From assembly GCA_036927565.1 (NCBI GenBank), contig JAYESD010000002.1, positions 141,987,167 through 142,051,166 on the forward strand: a stretch of 64,000 nt of DNA, read 5' to 3'. A program made the position numbers and the translations under genes. This DNA is from Tuctoria greenei. Its lineage: Eukaryota > Streptophyta > Magnoliopsida > Poales > Poaceae. Below, one piece after another: positions 45,645 to 57,401 of this stretch (positions are counted from its first letter, which is position 1; the number at the start of each line of letters is the position of its first letter). The notes below the pieces were generated by a model, which was given only the letters and a program-made list of their open reading frames with translations, ran no database searches and was not told where the DNA came from.

Positions 45645-48179
45645 AACCTACCCCCTTAAAATGAATCTCGCCCTCAGGATTCGACGCGGAAGAGAAGAGA
45701 TAGGGAAATTCCTTCTTGAGATCATCTTCTAACTCCCATCTTGCTTCTTTTTCTGTGTGGTGCTTCCATTGAACCTTACACCATCTGATTACCTTGTTCC
45801 TCGTGACTCTCTCCTTGTTTTCCAAGATTTTGATCGGTTGCTCGACATATGTCAAATCCTCCTCTAGATCCAATTCTTCCATTGACACTTGTTCTTCCGG
45901 TACCCTTAACCACTTCTTGAGCTGGGAAACATAAAACACATCATGAACATCCGATAAGTGAGCTGGCATCTCCAACTTATATGCTACTTCTCCTTGTTTG
46001 TCCAAAATCTTGTATGGTCCAATATAGCGAGGTGCTAGCTTGCCTCTTATGTTGAACCTCTTATGACCTCTCATTGGTGACACCTTGAGGTAAACGAAGT
46101 CTCCCACTTCAAAGGCTAGTTTCCTTCTCCTATTGTCCGCATAGCCCTTTTGCCTTGATTGAGCAGCCCTCAAGTTCTCGTGGATAACCTGAACTTGTTT
46201 CTCGGCTTCTTGCAACACATCCGGGCCAAATACTTGAGTTTCTCCTGTCTCACTCCAAAACAAGGGTGTCCTACATTTCCTTCCATATAGTGCTTCATAA
46301 GGTGACATCTTCTTGTTTGGTAACTATTGTTGTATGAGAATTCTGCATATGGCAAGCTCTTGTCCATACTTTTCCCATGCTTCAAAGCACAATCTCTTAG
46401 CATGTACTCCAAAATATGATTGGTCCTCTCAGTTTGTCCATCCGTTTGAGGGTGATATGCTGAACTAAAATTCAACCTTGTTCCCAATGCTTCATGCAAT
46501 TTCTGCCAAAATCTGGAGGTAAATTGAGAACCTCTATCCGATACTATCTTCTTTGGGACTCCATGTCGATACAAAATATGCTCCATATACAGTTCAACTA
46601 GATTCGCGGTGGTATAGGTGGTCTTGACAGGAACAAAATGAGCTGACTTTGTCAACCGATCTACAATTACCCAAATTGAGTCATCATCGGACTGAGTATG
46701 CGGCAATCCAACTATAAAGTCCATTCCAATCTCTTCACCACTTCCACTCTGGAATCTTTAATGGCTGCAGTAATCCAGCTGGCCTTTGATGTTCCGCCTT
46801 AACTCGTTGGCACACATCACATATGGCTACGTATTCAGCTATGTCCTTTTTCATGCTATCCCACCAATAGCACATCTTCAAGGCCTTGTACATCTTCGTA
46901 CAACCGGGGTGAATCGAGTATGGCGAGTCATGTGCCTCCTTTAGTATTGTCTCCCGAATATGCTTCACATTAGGCACGACAATCCTTTTTCTGAGCCATA
47001 AGGTACCATGTTCGTCTTAATCAAATCTGAATTCTCTTCCTTCCCGGGTTCTTTCTTTGATCTCTTGGATTTCCTCATCCTTTGTTTGACCCTCTCGAAT
47101 TTCTTGCTCCAAGGTCGGATTTGACTCCATCATCCCCATCTCATTGATGAATCCGAGTTTCAACCGTTCAAACTCCTTACATAACTCGGATGGTAACCCT
47201 TGAACCGTGAGTTTGATACTTACTCCTTTCCTACTCAATGCATCGACCACTACATTGGCCTTCCCTAGATGATAATTGATTCCCAAATCATAATCTTTGA
47301 TGAGCTCCAACCATCTTCGTTGCCTCAAATTTAGATCCGTTTGTGTGAAAATATACTTAAGGCTCTTATGATACGTATAAATTTCACACCTATGTCCAAG
47401 GATGTAGTGTCTCCAAATTTTCAATGCATGTACCACCGTTGCAAGTTCCAAATCATGTGTTGGGTAATTCTGATCATGTTTCTTCAATTGTCTTGATGCA
47501 TATGCAACCACTTGGCCTTCTTGCATGAGAACACACCCAAGTCCTTGTCTCGATGCATCACAATAAATATCAAAACTCTCGCTCACATCCGGCAACACCA
47601 AAATTGGGGCTGTAGTTAACCTCTTCTTTAGCTCCTCAAAACTTTTTTTGACAAGCTTGAGTCCATTGGAAAGCGTTCCCCTTCATTAGCAACTCTGTCA
47701 TTGGCTTGGCTATCTTGGAGAAGTCCTTGATGAATCTACGGTAATATCCAGCCATCCCAAGGAAACTCCTTATTTCCATGACATTTTGTGGCGGCTCCCA
47801 TTTTAACACGTCCCTCACCTTTTCGGGGTCAACCGAAACTCCTCCTCCTGAAATGATATGACACAAAAACGATACTTCTCTCAACCAAAATTGACACTTG
47901 TTGAACTTGGCGTACAATTGATGGTCCCTCAATTTCTGCAATGTAAGCCTCAAATGTTCCTCATGTTCCTTCTCATCCTTCGAGTACATCATAATGTCAT
48001 CTATGAACACCACTACAAACCTATCCAAGTACTCCATCAAGACTTTATTCATGAGGTACATAAAATAGATAGGCGCATTTGTCAGTCCAAAGGACATCAC
48101 GGTGTACTCATAAGATCTATAACGTGTCCTAAAAGCTGTCTTGAGTATGTTCGATGGTCTAATCTTCATTTGAAAGTAT
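45645..48179 (-). pseudogene. Tekay-1 pol: RT (end), RNase H, integrase, chromodomain
   Basis: Minus strand. RT fragment from 48179: RPSNILKTAFRTRYRSYEY, VMSFGLTNAPIYFMYLMN, catalytic FIDD at 48007-47996, then FLGMAGYYRRFIKDFSKIAK. RNase H (47601-47017): FDIYCDASRQGLGCVL, VAYASRQLKKHDQNYPTHDL, VVVDALSRKG. Integrase: H2C2 zinc region (HPGCTKMYKALK...CDVCQRVK), WVIVDRLTKSAHF, VSDRGSQFTSRFW, SAYHPQTDGQTER. Chromodomain near 45700-45860: YVEQPIKILENKERV, VIRWCKVQWKHHTEKEARWE. Frameshifts near 47630, 46990, 46735 and 46310 break it. The RT N-terminus, protease and gag are cut off by SIRE-C. Confidence 0.9.
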
Positions 48180-49112
48180 TGAAAGTGCATCTAGGAATCC
48201 CTTGTGTGTTTTGGATGATTTATGACAAGCAAATGAGATCCTAACCTCTTTGTTGAGATGAGCACAAGTTTTAATGGGAAAATAAGCAAAGTGCCAAAAA
48301 GAAAGGAGAATGAGGAGCAAAGTGGAAATGAGCTCAAGGAAGAAGAATAGTAGATCATAGTGTATGGAGTGTGTTAAGGAAACACACCCCAAGAGCTCAA
48401 TCACTATTAAACACACACATTGCACAAAGTTACACTGAACCGAACTAGTCCGAATGTCACCGGACTAGTCTGATATCCTCTCTGCACAAAATCGAACAAG
48501 TCCGATATCCATCGGACTAGTCCGATATCTCTCTGACTAGAATCAGACTAATCCTCCCCAGTGCGGACTAGTCCTCAAAACACTTCACTAGTCACACAAA
48601 TCGGACAAGTCCGATCACCACCGGACTAGTCCGATATTCATTCTGATCTAAATCGGACAAGTCCGATGTTAGCATGGACTAGTCTGAAAAAAACCCTCTG
48701 ACCTAAATCGGACAAGTCCTCCAAGTGCGGACTTGTCACCCAATTCACTTAGGGTTTCACATGTCCGGACAAGTCCGAAGATTTCCAGAAGCGAAATCGG
48801 ATAAGTCCGCTCCTGGCCGGACTAGTCCGATATTTCGGGACACTTAGGGTTTGCTACACACACCACATCGGACTAGTCCGGTGTCCACCACAGACTAGTC
48901 TGATCTTTCTAAACCCTAACGGTCAACTTTAGAAACCCCATACAAATAGAGGTGCACGGCCCAACTTTAAAACTCTCTCGAACCCTAGCACTGTCACACC
49001 TCCCAAGAGCCTCCAAAAACACATCTCTCCACGAAATTAAGTGCAACAAAGATCAATCCTTTGAGAATACACTCTAGATCATTGGAGAGACACGTTCAAC
49101 ACTCATTGAGCT
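48180..49112 (+). repeat. SIRE-C LTR, partial
   Basis: Starts TGAAAGTGCATCTAGGAATC inside the Tekay-1 RT gene; agtat at 48175-48179 may be the target duplication. It includes array 4 and a TATA-like TACAAATAGA (48941-48950), then a CTCTC-rich leader. No LTR end is seen before the next insertion at 49113. The start matches the inverted LTR at 1-122. Confidence 0.8.
48437..48905. repeat. Palindrome array 4 (CGGACTAGTCCG family), about 18 copies
   Basis: Motifs such as CCGGACTAGTCTG, TCGGACTAGTCCGA, TCGGACAAGTCCGA and CCGGACAAGTCCGA alternate with spacers that themselves often read GATATC or CACC. It ends about 40 bp upstream of the TATA-like box at 48941. Confidence 0.9.
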
Positions 49113-52100
49113 TGTAAAAGCCCGCTTTTCGGAAGAAGAAAAACCCAAAAATGCGAACTTAAAAATTTTGAAAGTGGACTTGGAAATCCAAACTCACATG
49201 AACCACATATGAGTTAACCAATGTTCACTAAAAATACCTGTTAAAATTTGACATATAGAACATGGTTGCTAATGTATATTGGGACTTAAGGTGAAAAATC
49301 TTTAATTTCTAAGTATTCATATTTTCAATGAAAAATTAAAGGAGAAAAGAAAAAAAGTAGAGAGAAAGAAAAAGGAATTATTCCTACCCTAAAATGGGAC
49401 ATTCAAAAGTATTCAAATCTAAGGCTATAAATTTTTCCATGACCTTCTAATATTCCAAATTGACTCTCGGTAAAGTTTCAAAAATTTTTGAAGCACGTTT
49501 TCCTTTTATTGGACACATACTGAGAGTTTAATCAAAGTCGACTTCAAACTTAAACTTTGTACTTAACCTTGTCCAAATCAACTCCAAATTTTTCCTGAGG
49601 TTCCATATGGTTCAAAAAGGTTAACTTCAAAGTTTCAGGATTTTTTGAACCTAATCTACTGATTATTTCATTGAGTCAAGTATCACCACTTGAATTCAAA
49701 TTTAAACATGAGTAAAATTTCAACTTGCTCAGTTCTGAAATCAGATTGCACCATAAAATTCTTCACATTTTATTTAGTCATTGGGCCAAAGTTTAATATT
49801 TTTGAAGCATGTTTGCTAGCCCTAATTGAAATTGGAAAGAGGAATGATGGAGGTGGGTCCCACAAGTGGTCCCCACAGGTCAGGTCGGCACCTGCTCTCT
49901 CTTTCCTCCCCTGCCTCCATGCAGACGCACTGCATGTGCCATCGCGATGAAACCTCGGCCTTATCTTCGTACCGTGAACCCCAGGGCAAGCCAAACTCTG
50001 TTCGTTCTCCCCTGCTCTGCTCTACCGTGTCGCTCTGCTTGGCCTCCAGCGTCGCGCCTGCCGCTGCTGCTGGCCGGCCCGCGCCGCTCCCGCCGTGCCC
50101 CCACCTGCAACTGCGTCGCGCCTGCCCGACCGCAGCGCCGAGTGCTCCCGCGCCGCACCTGCCCTACCTCCTGGCCGCCGGTGATGGCCGCTGGCCTTGC
50201 TCACGCCAGCGCGCGTACTCCGATGCAGCACAGCGCCGCACGCCCGCCGCTTGCTGGTCTGGCTGCTGCCATGCATCCTCGCCGGTGATTCGCCATCGTT
50301 CGGCTCTTCCCCATCTCCAGCGCGGGCCTTGGCCATGCTACCGCCGCCTGCTGCTCGCCGCACTACCGGCCTGATCCCCTCTCTCTCCCAGCCACGGCGA
50401 CACCCTGCTGCCTGGTGCCCAACAGCGTCGCACGCACCCTGCCATGGCCGTCGTCTAGCTCCTTGACGCCAAGACCTGGCCGCTGCGCCTCACCCATGCG
50501 CCTTCCTCGCCCCTGCCTTGCCGCGCCCACACTCAGGCCAGCAACGGCGATGACCACGCTCGCCCACGCCTCACCCTGCTACAACACCTCGTCTCTGTCC
50601 AACACCTCAACTGGTGTTCGATGCCCGACATCGTCGCCCCATTCCGCGTCGTGGCAGCGCCCAACCGGTGATGAATGTGATGTGTGTGATGGATAAGATG
50701 CAGGAACACACCTTTGACACAATGGTATCGACAACTGGTCCAAGGTTAGCTCTGATTTTGCAAGATTGATTGGATCAGTGACTGCAGCTAAGGTGTTCGA
50801 TGAAATGTTTACAAGGGAAGAACCAACTTTGTTGATGTTTAGAGCTGGTCTGTGATGCAGGGGTAGGATTATGTTGCGACCGACAAGCCTAAGTGCCAAG
50901 ATACCCTTTTAATGGTGATGAAGCGATGGAACTCAAGTACAACCCCAAGATATTCAGTGAAATTCCTACAAGGTGAGCCTTGCCCTGAAATGCCTTGCTT
51001 GACGCCCCGAAGTCCGTTCGTGGTGACCGCTAAGGGTAGTCATGTGTCGTCAAGCCGTACGTCCATTTTCTGCCATGATATCATTCCTTTAGAAATCCCC
51101 AAGTTGACTTTCTTTGTCTTTTGAATCGCATTAACTTGTCCGTGTGTGCTCGTGATGCTCCACCATGAGCCGCGTCGACGTCGTTGACCACATGACGTTT
51201 TCGTGACGCTCCGAGCCGTCATCGTGCCCTGGCATCGAGATGAAGGAGGCCTGTGATGTATGTAGTGCTGGAACACAAGCACGACTCGTTGGACAATAGA
51301 GGTCAATCCAAATTAGGTTTTAGTCACTGTGAGAGTGATAGAGTCTTAGGTATAGCCAAGGTGCTCGATGAAATGCCTTCTAGGTCAAACCAGGTGTGTC
51401 GGTGATCACCGATGACCTGGGGTAGAGTTATGCAAGAACGTTGCGACCAACAAGGAGAACTAGACCAAGGGGAACTTGGATTAGAGTTCCTTGGTTGTGT
51501 CGAGGATGTTCCCTAACCGATCACAGGATTGGTTAACTTGGTGTACCACTTCATCGACGGCAAGTTCGTTGAGTCACTTATCAACAACCGAGTCAACATC
51601 ACTAGCCTTATGACTCACAAGGTGGTGTTCGGGATTCCGCTCACCCCATTGACGAGTCCGGGTTGATGTGGATGTCGCTAAGACAATCTTCTCGAGATGG
51701 CAAAGCATGCCTTCACGGCAAGGTCTCGCATCATGTATAAGTCCCAAGAGCTTACCGAGCTCACCTGGACAAGCTTGCGGGAGACACTACATTAGTGTCG
51801 TCGTGTAAGCACATGAACGATGCTTGCGACGTTAGTCGTAGCAACTGGTTTACCTAAAAGCGATTCGAACGTTGTCTTGGTACTCATGCTAGGTTAACAG
51901 TGCTTGTAATGACTTCTTAAGTCCAAGCCATGTTGATCTCAATTCAGTCCCAAGTGTCGTTAGGTCCCATCATGGTTCAACCTAAGTCAGGACCCTACTA
52001 CAGCACTGCTCACTTAACTAGGTTTACTCCTTTATGAGTTAAGTCAAGTTCATTGGTCGACTGCTGAATCGCAACCTTCGTCTTGTACACTCCACTCATA

Positions 52101-53736
52101 CTCAAGCTTTCGATGTCCCACCTTGATTTTTGGGTCGTCCTTAGACTTCTCCGCCCAACACTTCTTCACCATTCAGAATTGTCAATCTCGCGTGGCATAG
52201 CTTCAAGTGTGGTATGCTAAGTTGCAATGTAGCTTTATGTTGTACCTTTCAGTTCATACCGACACTACTATGTCCACCTTGACTCATCCTCTAGTTACCC
52301 ACACAACAGAGGCATATCTGTCCTTCCTAGTCAAACTCCTCATTCTTAAAGTTTACCCAACCCCGTGGAGTCTATTATTAAATTACTTAATTACTTATAT
52401 GCATATCATGTCGATAGGAACGTGCTGATAGATGATCGACAAGAAACTCCGCTTGGAGGAGAAGGCCAAGGTGTCTCCACTTGAAGTTCCGTGGCAGACT
52501 CTTTGGAGGAAAGCACAAGACTTAATGACTGACATTAACTTAGCGCAAACTAAGGCAAGCCCCGGTTTGAATTTAAGAGCTTTTCAAACTTTTCCAGTTT
52601 TATTCATTTACGTCTTCAGTTGATATTGTATATTACGTTTAGGATGCTTTCATACTCCAGATGCATGACTCACAATCCCATTGGTTAATTGGGTAGGTTG
52701 ATAGCTCGACGTGTAGAACTGCTATGCTAATGTTGTAAGTGATCCGGTAGAAGTCGAGTAGTTGGAATCTACTCGCGAGAGATGTAGGACATATCTCACA
52801 GGATTGGTTAGATAGACAATGGCTTAATACAATGAATCTGAGACCGGGCAGGGGATGGATAGGAAGCGATGAGAATTGGAGTCTCGGTCGCATAGCCCTG
52901 CCTGTGTCGATTAAGGCCCGTCTGTATGCGGCCCCTTCAAACAAGCTTGACTTGTACCGCTGACATACTGGATATATGGGCTCCAGTAAACTGACATAAC
53001 TCGATAACTGGGATGTCGAGGCCATTAACTCACCATCGATAGGGGTGGGTTGAGGACAGCAAGGTGTAAATTGGTCGACGGACACAGAGGTGCTCCGTGC
53101 GGAGACCTTCTGTTCGTGGAGGTGAGACGGGTTCGGCGTTCTGGTTCCTTGTGAAAGGTGGCCATATACGACTACTACTGAAGTGTTACGTAGGTACTGA
53201 TGTACTCGCTGACACTTCCGAACGTGTGTATGTGTCGTGTTGTCCGGGTGTTTCCTGATTGCAGTCACCGTCCCTCGCGGTAATAGAGTACCACTTGTTC
53301 ATTGCGCCGTGGCGTAGTAAATACTAAAGAAGTCAGAAAAATATGATATATTGAATTATAATTGCTTTTCAACCTTGTATGGCTTAGAGATAGTACAATT
53401 AAAAGTTTACAGTTTCCCCATACTTTACCTGTAATAGCATTATGTGCTTTGGGCATGTCATATCATCGGCAAAGCGTTTCTTGTTTGATTGTGGAGTCTA
53501 TGATGTGTCGTGCCTGAAGAATGTCATTTGCTACTTAAAATATGAATATAAGGATCCACTTGTAGGCGAGTCCTTTATGCTATTCCCCATACTTTACCTA
53601 TGCTTAGTATTCACCCTGCATATGTCTAGTGAGACGGGTTAGTCTTGCTGAGCCTTATGCTCACGTTTGCGCTTTAACGATTTTTTGTAGGTATTAGGTT
53701 TATTTCTGCTGTTCAGGTTGTACATGAGATCTCGAG
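49113..53736 (+). repeat. Ty3-gypsy-type LTR or leader (Tekay-2), cut by SIRE-B
   Basis: Begins TGTAAAAGCCCGC at 49113 within the SIRE-C LTR and runs 4.6 kb to the SIRE-B insertion. No pol or gag motif is found. Sequence near the right end (GAGACGGGTTAGTCTTGCTGAGCC, at 53631-53654) is like the 3' part of large grass gypsy LTRs in my memory. The orientation and even the class are inferred; the LTR end is not seen. Short ORFs in 51500-52620 have no motif I recognise. Confidence 0.45.
49850..50690. other. G+C-rich block inside the gypsy-type LTR
   Basis: Sharp shift from A+T-rich flanks to very G+C-rich sequence full of GCC/CGC. Long ORFs appear on both strands but are compositional (Ala/Pro/Arg/Cys, no domain). 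Such blocks are common in leaders of large grass gypsy LTRs. No gene is claimed. Confidence 0.6.
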
Positions 53737-54099
53737 TGAAAGCATCTAGGCCCCCATGAGGTATGGTTTCGATGATTAATGACAATTGTTGGATATTACT
53801 AATGAGTTTGTGGATGCAAGGTCTCTCATATCACTTATCACACTTAATGAAATCTATATGTATATCATGTACTGCTCATTGGATACAATTGGAGACCCCT
53901 CAACAAATCATTCTACGAGGTCAATCGATGTTTATGAAGACTAAAAGAAAAAGCTCATATGTCAAAGTTATTCCATCGAAATTGACAACACCCAAGACTT
54001 GGTAATCATCATAAGAATATTTCAAACCAATGTATAAGAGGTCACTCGAGCAAATTCCAAAAGAATCACTTAGAACAACTCGAAGCAGACAAAATCAAC

Positions 54100-54475
54100 T
54101 CACCGGATCAACCGATGTTTCCAGAAAATAATGCATCGGTCGATTTGGTTTAACAGAAGAAAAAGACCTCAGAACTGAGTACTCACCGGATCATCCGATG
54201 ATGAAGGAAGTGTTACGTCGATCGATCATTCCAGTAAGTAATTACAATGGACCAAGTGTAACACTGGACCATCCGATGTACAACTATAACACATCGGTCA
54301 ATCACTCCAGTAAGCATTATTTCTGGACCATTCTGGATAAAGTGTCACCGGATCATCCGATGATGAGGCAAGTGTTACATTGGTCGATCAACGGTCATAT
54401 CTGACACAGTGACATCAGCTAATTTGGATTCGACCGATGACAACTGAAGGGAGAACATCGGATCATCCGGTGTTT
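54100..54475. repeat. Palindrome array 5 (CACCGGATCATCCGATG family), about 10 copies
   Basis: Motifs CACCGGATCATCCGATGA (about 54181 and 54348), CACCGGATCAACCGATG, TGGACCATCCGATG and ATCGGATCATCCGGTG alternate with half-sites of the type CATCGGTCGATC/CATCGGTCAATC. The dyad centre is GGATCATCC rather than GGACTAGTCC, but arm and placement are alike. Confidence 0.85.
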
Positions 54476-54527
54476 GAAGAACAGTGATGTCAGCCTACTT
54501 TTCCAACAGCCATTTCGTGGAGGCTGG

Positions 54528-54538
54528 CTATTTATACC
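54528..54538 (+). promoter_or_regulatory. TATA box of the SIRE-B LTR
   Basis: CTATTTATACC lies about 55 bp after the last palindrome of array 5 and is followed by CCTTCAACTAG. Candidate core promoter for the genomic RNA. Confidence 0.7.
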
Positions 54539-55205
54539 CCTTCAACTAGTCATTTCGATAGGTCTTGATACCCAAAGCTACTCTACACATTGCCAAGCAT
54601 TCAAGACATTGAGCTACCACTTCTATATCATTTACACCACTTGTACACCAAGAGATAGGGTAGAACTTGCTAGAGATGATGCTTGTGTGCTTCCATTCTT
54701 GGTGATTGGAGTCTCTACTGTAGTGAGAGCTGTAAGGGAGTGTCTCTTGGTGATTGCACTCACCGTGTAGTAGTCGGGGATTGGAGAGAGCCTTCTGGAG
54801 CTTGCCAAGACGGTTGTGAAAGCCCGGAGGATCAAACTTGTACAAGGCTTGAGCTCCACCTTGTTGGGTTGGAGAAAAGAGACTTTTAGTGAAGAACCCT
54901 GGTCTCGGTGACTTGGGAGTGGCTATACCCTTTGGTGGGTGCCACAATGTGGATGTAGGAAGGTCTTGACGATCTTGCCGAACCACGGGATAAATCTCCG
55001 TGTATTCTTGTCTCCTCGGGAGTTTGCACACTCTTTCTCCCCGTTACACTTATGCATTTCATATATCGCAAAATTACTATTCACTTGAATGCATAGGTTG
55101 TTTGCATAGAGAATTGGCTTTTAGTAGTTAAGTTTTTATTGCTTTAATTTTTGAAAAGAAGCCCAATTCACCCCCCCCCCCTCTTGGGCATTTGATCCTT
55201 ACAAT

Positions 55206-55217
55206 TGGTATCAGTGC
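55206..55217 (+). other. Primer binding site of SIRE-B
   Basis: TGGTATCAGTGC, two bases after the LTR end; one mismatch to TGGTATCAGAGC. Confidence 0.8.
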
Positions 55218-55263
55218 AAGGTTGCTCATTGTACCATTCTTGCTTCACCGCTAGAGAGCTAAA

Positions 55264-57387
55264 ATGGCCAAGATTGGGGGTTAGGTTCCCATCTTCGAGG
55301 GCAATAACTTTGCCTATTGGAAAGCACGCATGCGTGCTTATCTATATGCTATTGCTCCCGAAGTATGGGAAGCGACCCATGCAGGGTTTGGTGAGCACAA
55401 CTATATAGGTGATCAAGTTAAGTGGGATGCAAAATCTAGAATTGCTATTTATGAATGCATTAGTCAAGATGTGTTTGCTAGGATTGCCAGCAAAGAAAAA
55501 GCTTGTGAAATTTGGGTTTGCTTGATTGAAATTCATGAGGGTTCTTCTCGTGTCAAAGAACTAAAGTATCATATGCTTAAGGCCGAATATGATGAATTCA
55601 AAATGTTACCTCATGAAAATGTTAATGAAATGTTTTCTTGCTTGAATGTGCTTATTAAAGAAATTAATGCTCTTGATATTGCTTCTCTTGGCAAGGGACT
55701 CATCAACCGCAAGATTCTTATGCTTCTTCCTAAGCCAAAGTACAACATCATCAACTCCATGCTTCAAAAGGAATCTCTTGATCACATTGAAGTTTTAGAA
55801 CTTATTGGAGAGATTCACGCTCATGAGATGAGTGTACTTAGGATGATGGAGGAATCATCTTCAAAGACAATTGCTCTAAAGGCTTCCACCAAGAAAACAA
55901 GTCTCAAGAAAAAGAAAGTGGTCGAGCCTAGCTCAAGTGAAGAAGAGCAAGCATCAAGTGAAGATGACGATGATGAGCTTGCCTTGATGATGAGAAAATT
56001 CTCTCGCTTGAACTCCATGATTGCCAAGAAGGGATACACCTCTGGTCCCAAGAAGAAAGCTTTTCTACCAAGGAGATATGACAACAAGACTTGCTATAAT
56101 TGTGGTGATCAAGGCCACATCTCCTATGATTGTCCAAAACCGGACAAAAGAAGCGAGAACCACAAGGGCAAGCATCGCAAGCTTTAGGATAGTGAGGATG
56201 ATGAAGAGGACAAGCCCAAACCAAGATTCTCTGGGGAGAAGAAGCATGACAAAGGCAAAAAGGCAAAACTCTTCCCAAAGAAGAGAAAAGGTCCACAAAA
56301 GGTGTTCATGTGTGAGGCAAATGAATGGATCACCGACGAAGAATCTAGTGATGAAGAGAGTGAAGCGGAAGAAGAGAGCTTGGCCGGCCTTGCCATTGCC
56401 AACAATGATGATTCATCTATTCATACACCTCCCATGTGCCTCATGGCAAAAGGTAACACCAAGGTATGTGATGACTCTAGCGATGGTAAGCTTTCCCCCG
56501 ATGACTTAGCTTCATTGATAAATGAATACCACACTATCATTAAGAGGGAAAAGAGTAAGGTCAAGGCTCTTGAAGAAGCTCATGCTAAACTCGAGAGTGC
56601 TAACCTCGATTTGCTTGACAAGTATGAAAGCATACTTAAGGAGGATGACACACTCAAATCTCATGTCAAGCAAGTTGAGGAGGATAAAGCTCAAATCAAG
56701 CTAGATCATCATGAGCTTGATGTAGCACACCAAGCACTCTTGGGAAAGCACAATGAGTTAATCCAAGAACAACAAGTACTTAACCTTGCTTATGAAGTCC
56801 TTGATCAAGAATTGAAAACTATAAAGAAAGAAACCCTTAATGATAAGGTATCTATTGTTTCTCATGCCACTAATGTCTTGCATAAGTCTTTGCCTTTCAA
56901 AGAAAATGCTAGGGAGAAGGATTTGATGGATGAAATTGAAAGTCTCCGCACTAGTGTGGCAAGACTATCTAAGGGAGAAGTCAAGCACAAAGAAATACTC
57001 TTCCAACAAGCAAGGTCCTTCAACAAGAGAGGACTTGGATCCTTCCCGGTGCCTAACAAAGGAAAGGTGCCCTCACCGGAGCTTAGAACAAGCTTCATTA
57101 AGGAAGTTGGTTCCTATTGCCAACATTGTGAGGTCACCGGTCACCATACAAGGGAGTGTCCTCTTCCTAACCGGCCTTCTCCAAAATTGCCTACTAACTA
57201 CAAGTCTACCTTTAATGATAACTATTATCTCTTAAGTAAAGTAGATGGCAAGGTGAAGGCAAGGTTCATTGGCAAGGACATGAAGGGCATGAAGGGGAAG
57301 CTCCCTAAGCAACTTTGGGTCCCAAAAACACTTGTATCACACATACAAGGACCTAAGTTGGCTTGGGTGCCTAAAATAAAAAATTGA
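55264..57387 (+). pseudogene. SIRE-B gag with two zinc knuckles and coiled coil
   Basis: ATG 55264 (MAKIGG), with TAG at codon 7. Capsid domain: FEGNNFAYWKARMRAYLYAI, KAEYDEFKMLPHENVNEMF, ILMLLPKPKYNIINSML. Then Ser/Glu/Asp-rich linker, knuckle CYNCGDQGHISYDC (about 56092-56133), TAG at 56185, another acidic linker, a long coiled coil (56530-56850: VKALEEAHAKLESANLDLLD and following), and a second knuckle CQHCEVTGHHTREC (about 57118-57159). It ends at TGA 57385. About 700 codons with only two stops. The long gag with C-terminal coiled coil is a Sirevirus trait. Confidence 0.88.
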
Positions 57388-57401
57388 ATTCACGTGTGTA
57401 G

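Larger units (their letters stand above)
32984..48179 (-). mobile_element. Tekay-1, Ty3-gypsy chromovirus (Tekay/Del-like), minus strand, partial
   Basis: On the minus strand it has the end of RT, RNase H, integrase with chromodomain, a polypurine tract (45660-45645), and a 3' LTR running from 45644 (TGTAACACCCTC) to 32984 (GGGTGTCACA). The LTR is interrupted by the second Copia-B and is about 2.87 kb without it. The gypsy domain order (RT before integrase) and C-terminal chromodomain place it in the chromoviruses. The 5' half is separated by the SIRE-C LTR at 48180 and lies outside the window. Confidence 0.85.
53737..55203 (+). repeat. SIRE-B 5' LTR
   Basis: 1467 bp from TGAAAGCATCTAGGCCCCC to TTGATCCTTACA. 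It contains palindrome array 5, a TATA box at 54528, and a C-run before the end (CACCCCCCCCCCCTCTTGGGC), all usual for grass Sireviruses. Confidence 0.92.

Noticed and set aside
49866..50696. Several overlapping ORFs of 60-180 codons on both strands in the G+C-rich block
   Set aside because: They are Ala/Pro/Arg/Cys-rich, present on both strands and without any domain; this is what high G+C content produces.
51500..52620. Possible captured host gene in the gypsy-type LTR
   Set aside because: Some stretches look coding-like but are full of stops in all frames and match no family I know; evidence too weak.
52639..53268. 209-codon minus-strand ORF in the gypsy-type LTR
   Set aside because: No recognisable domain, His/Ser/Thr-rich chance ORF in non-coding LTR sequence.
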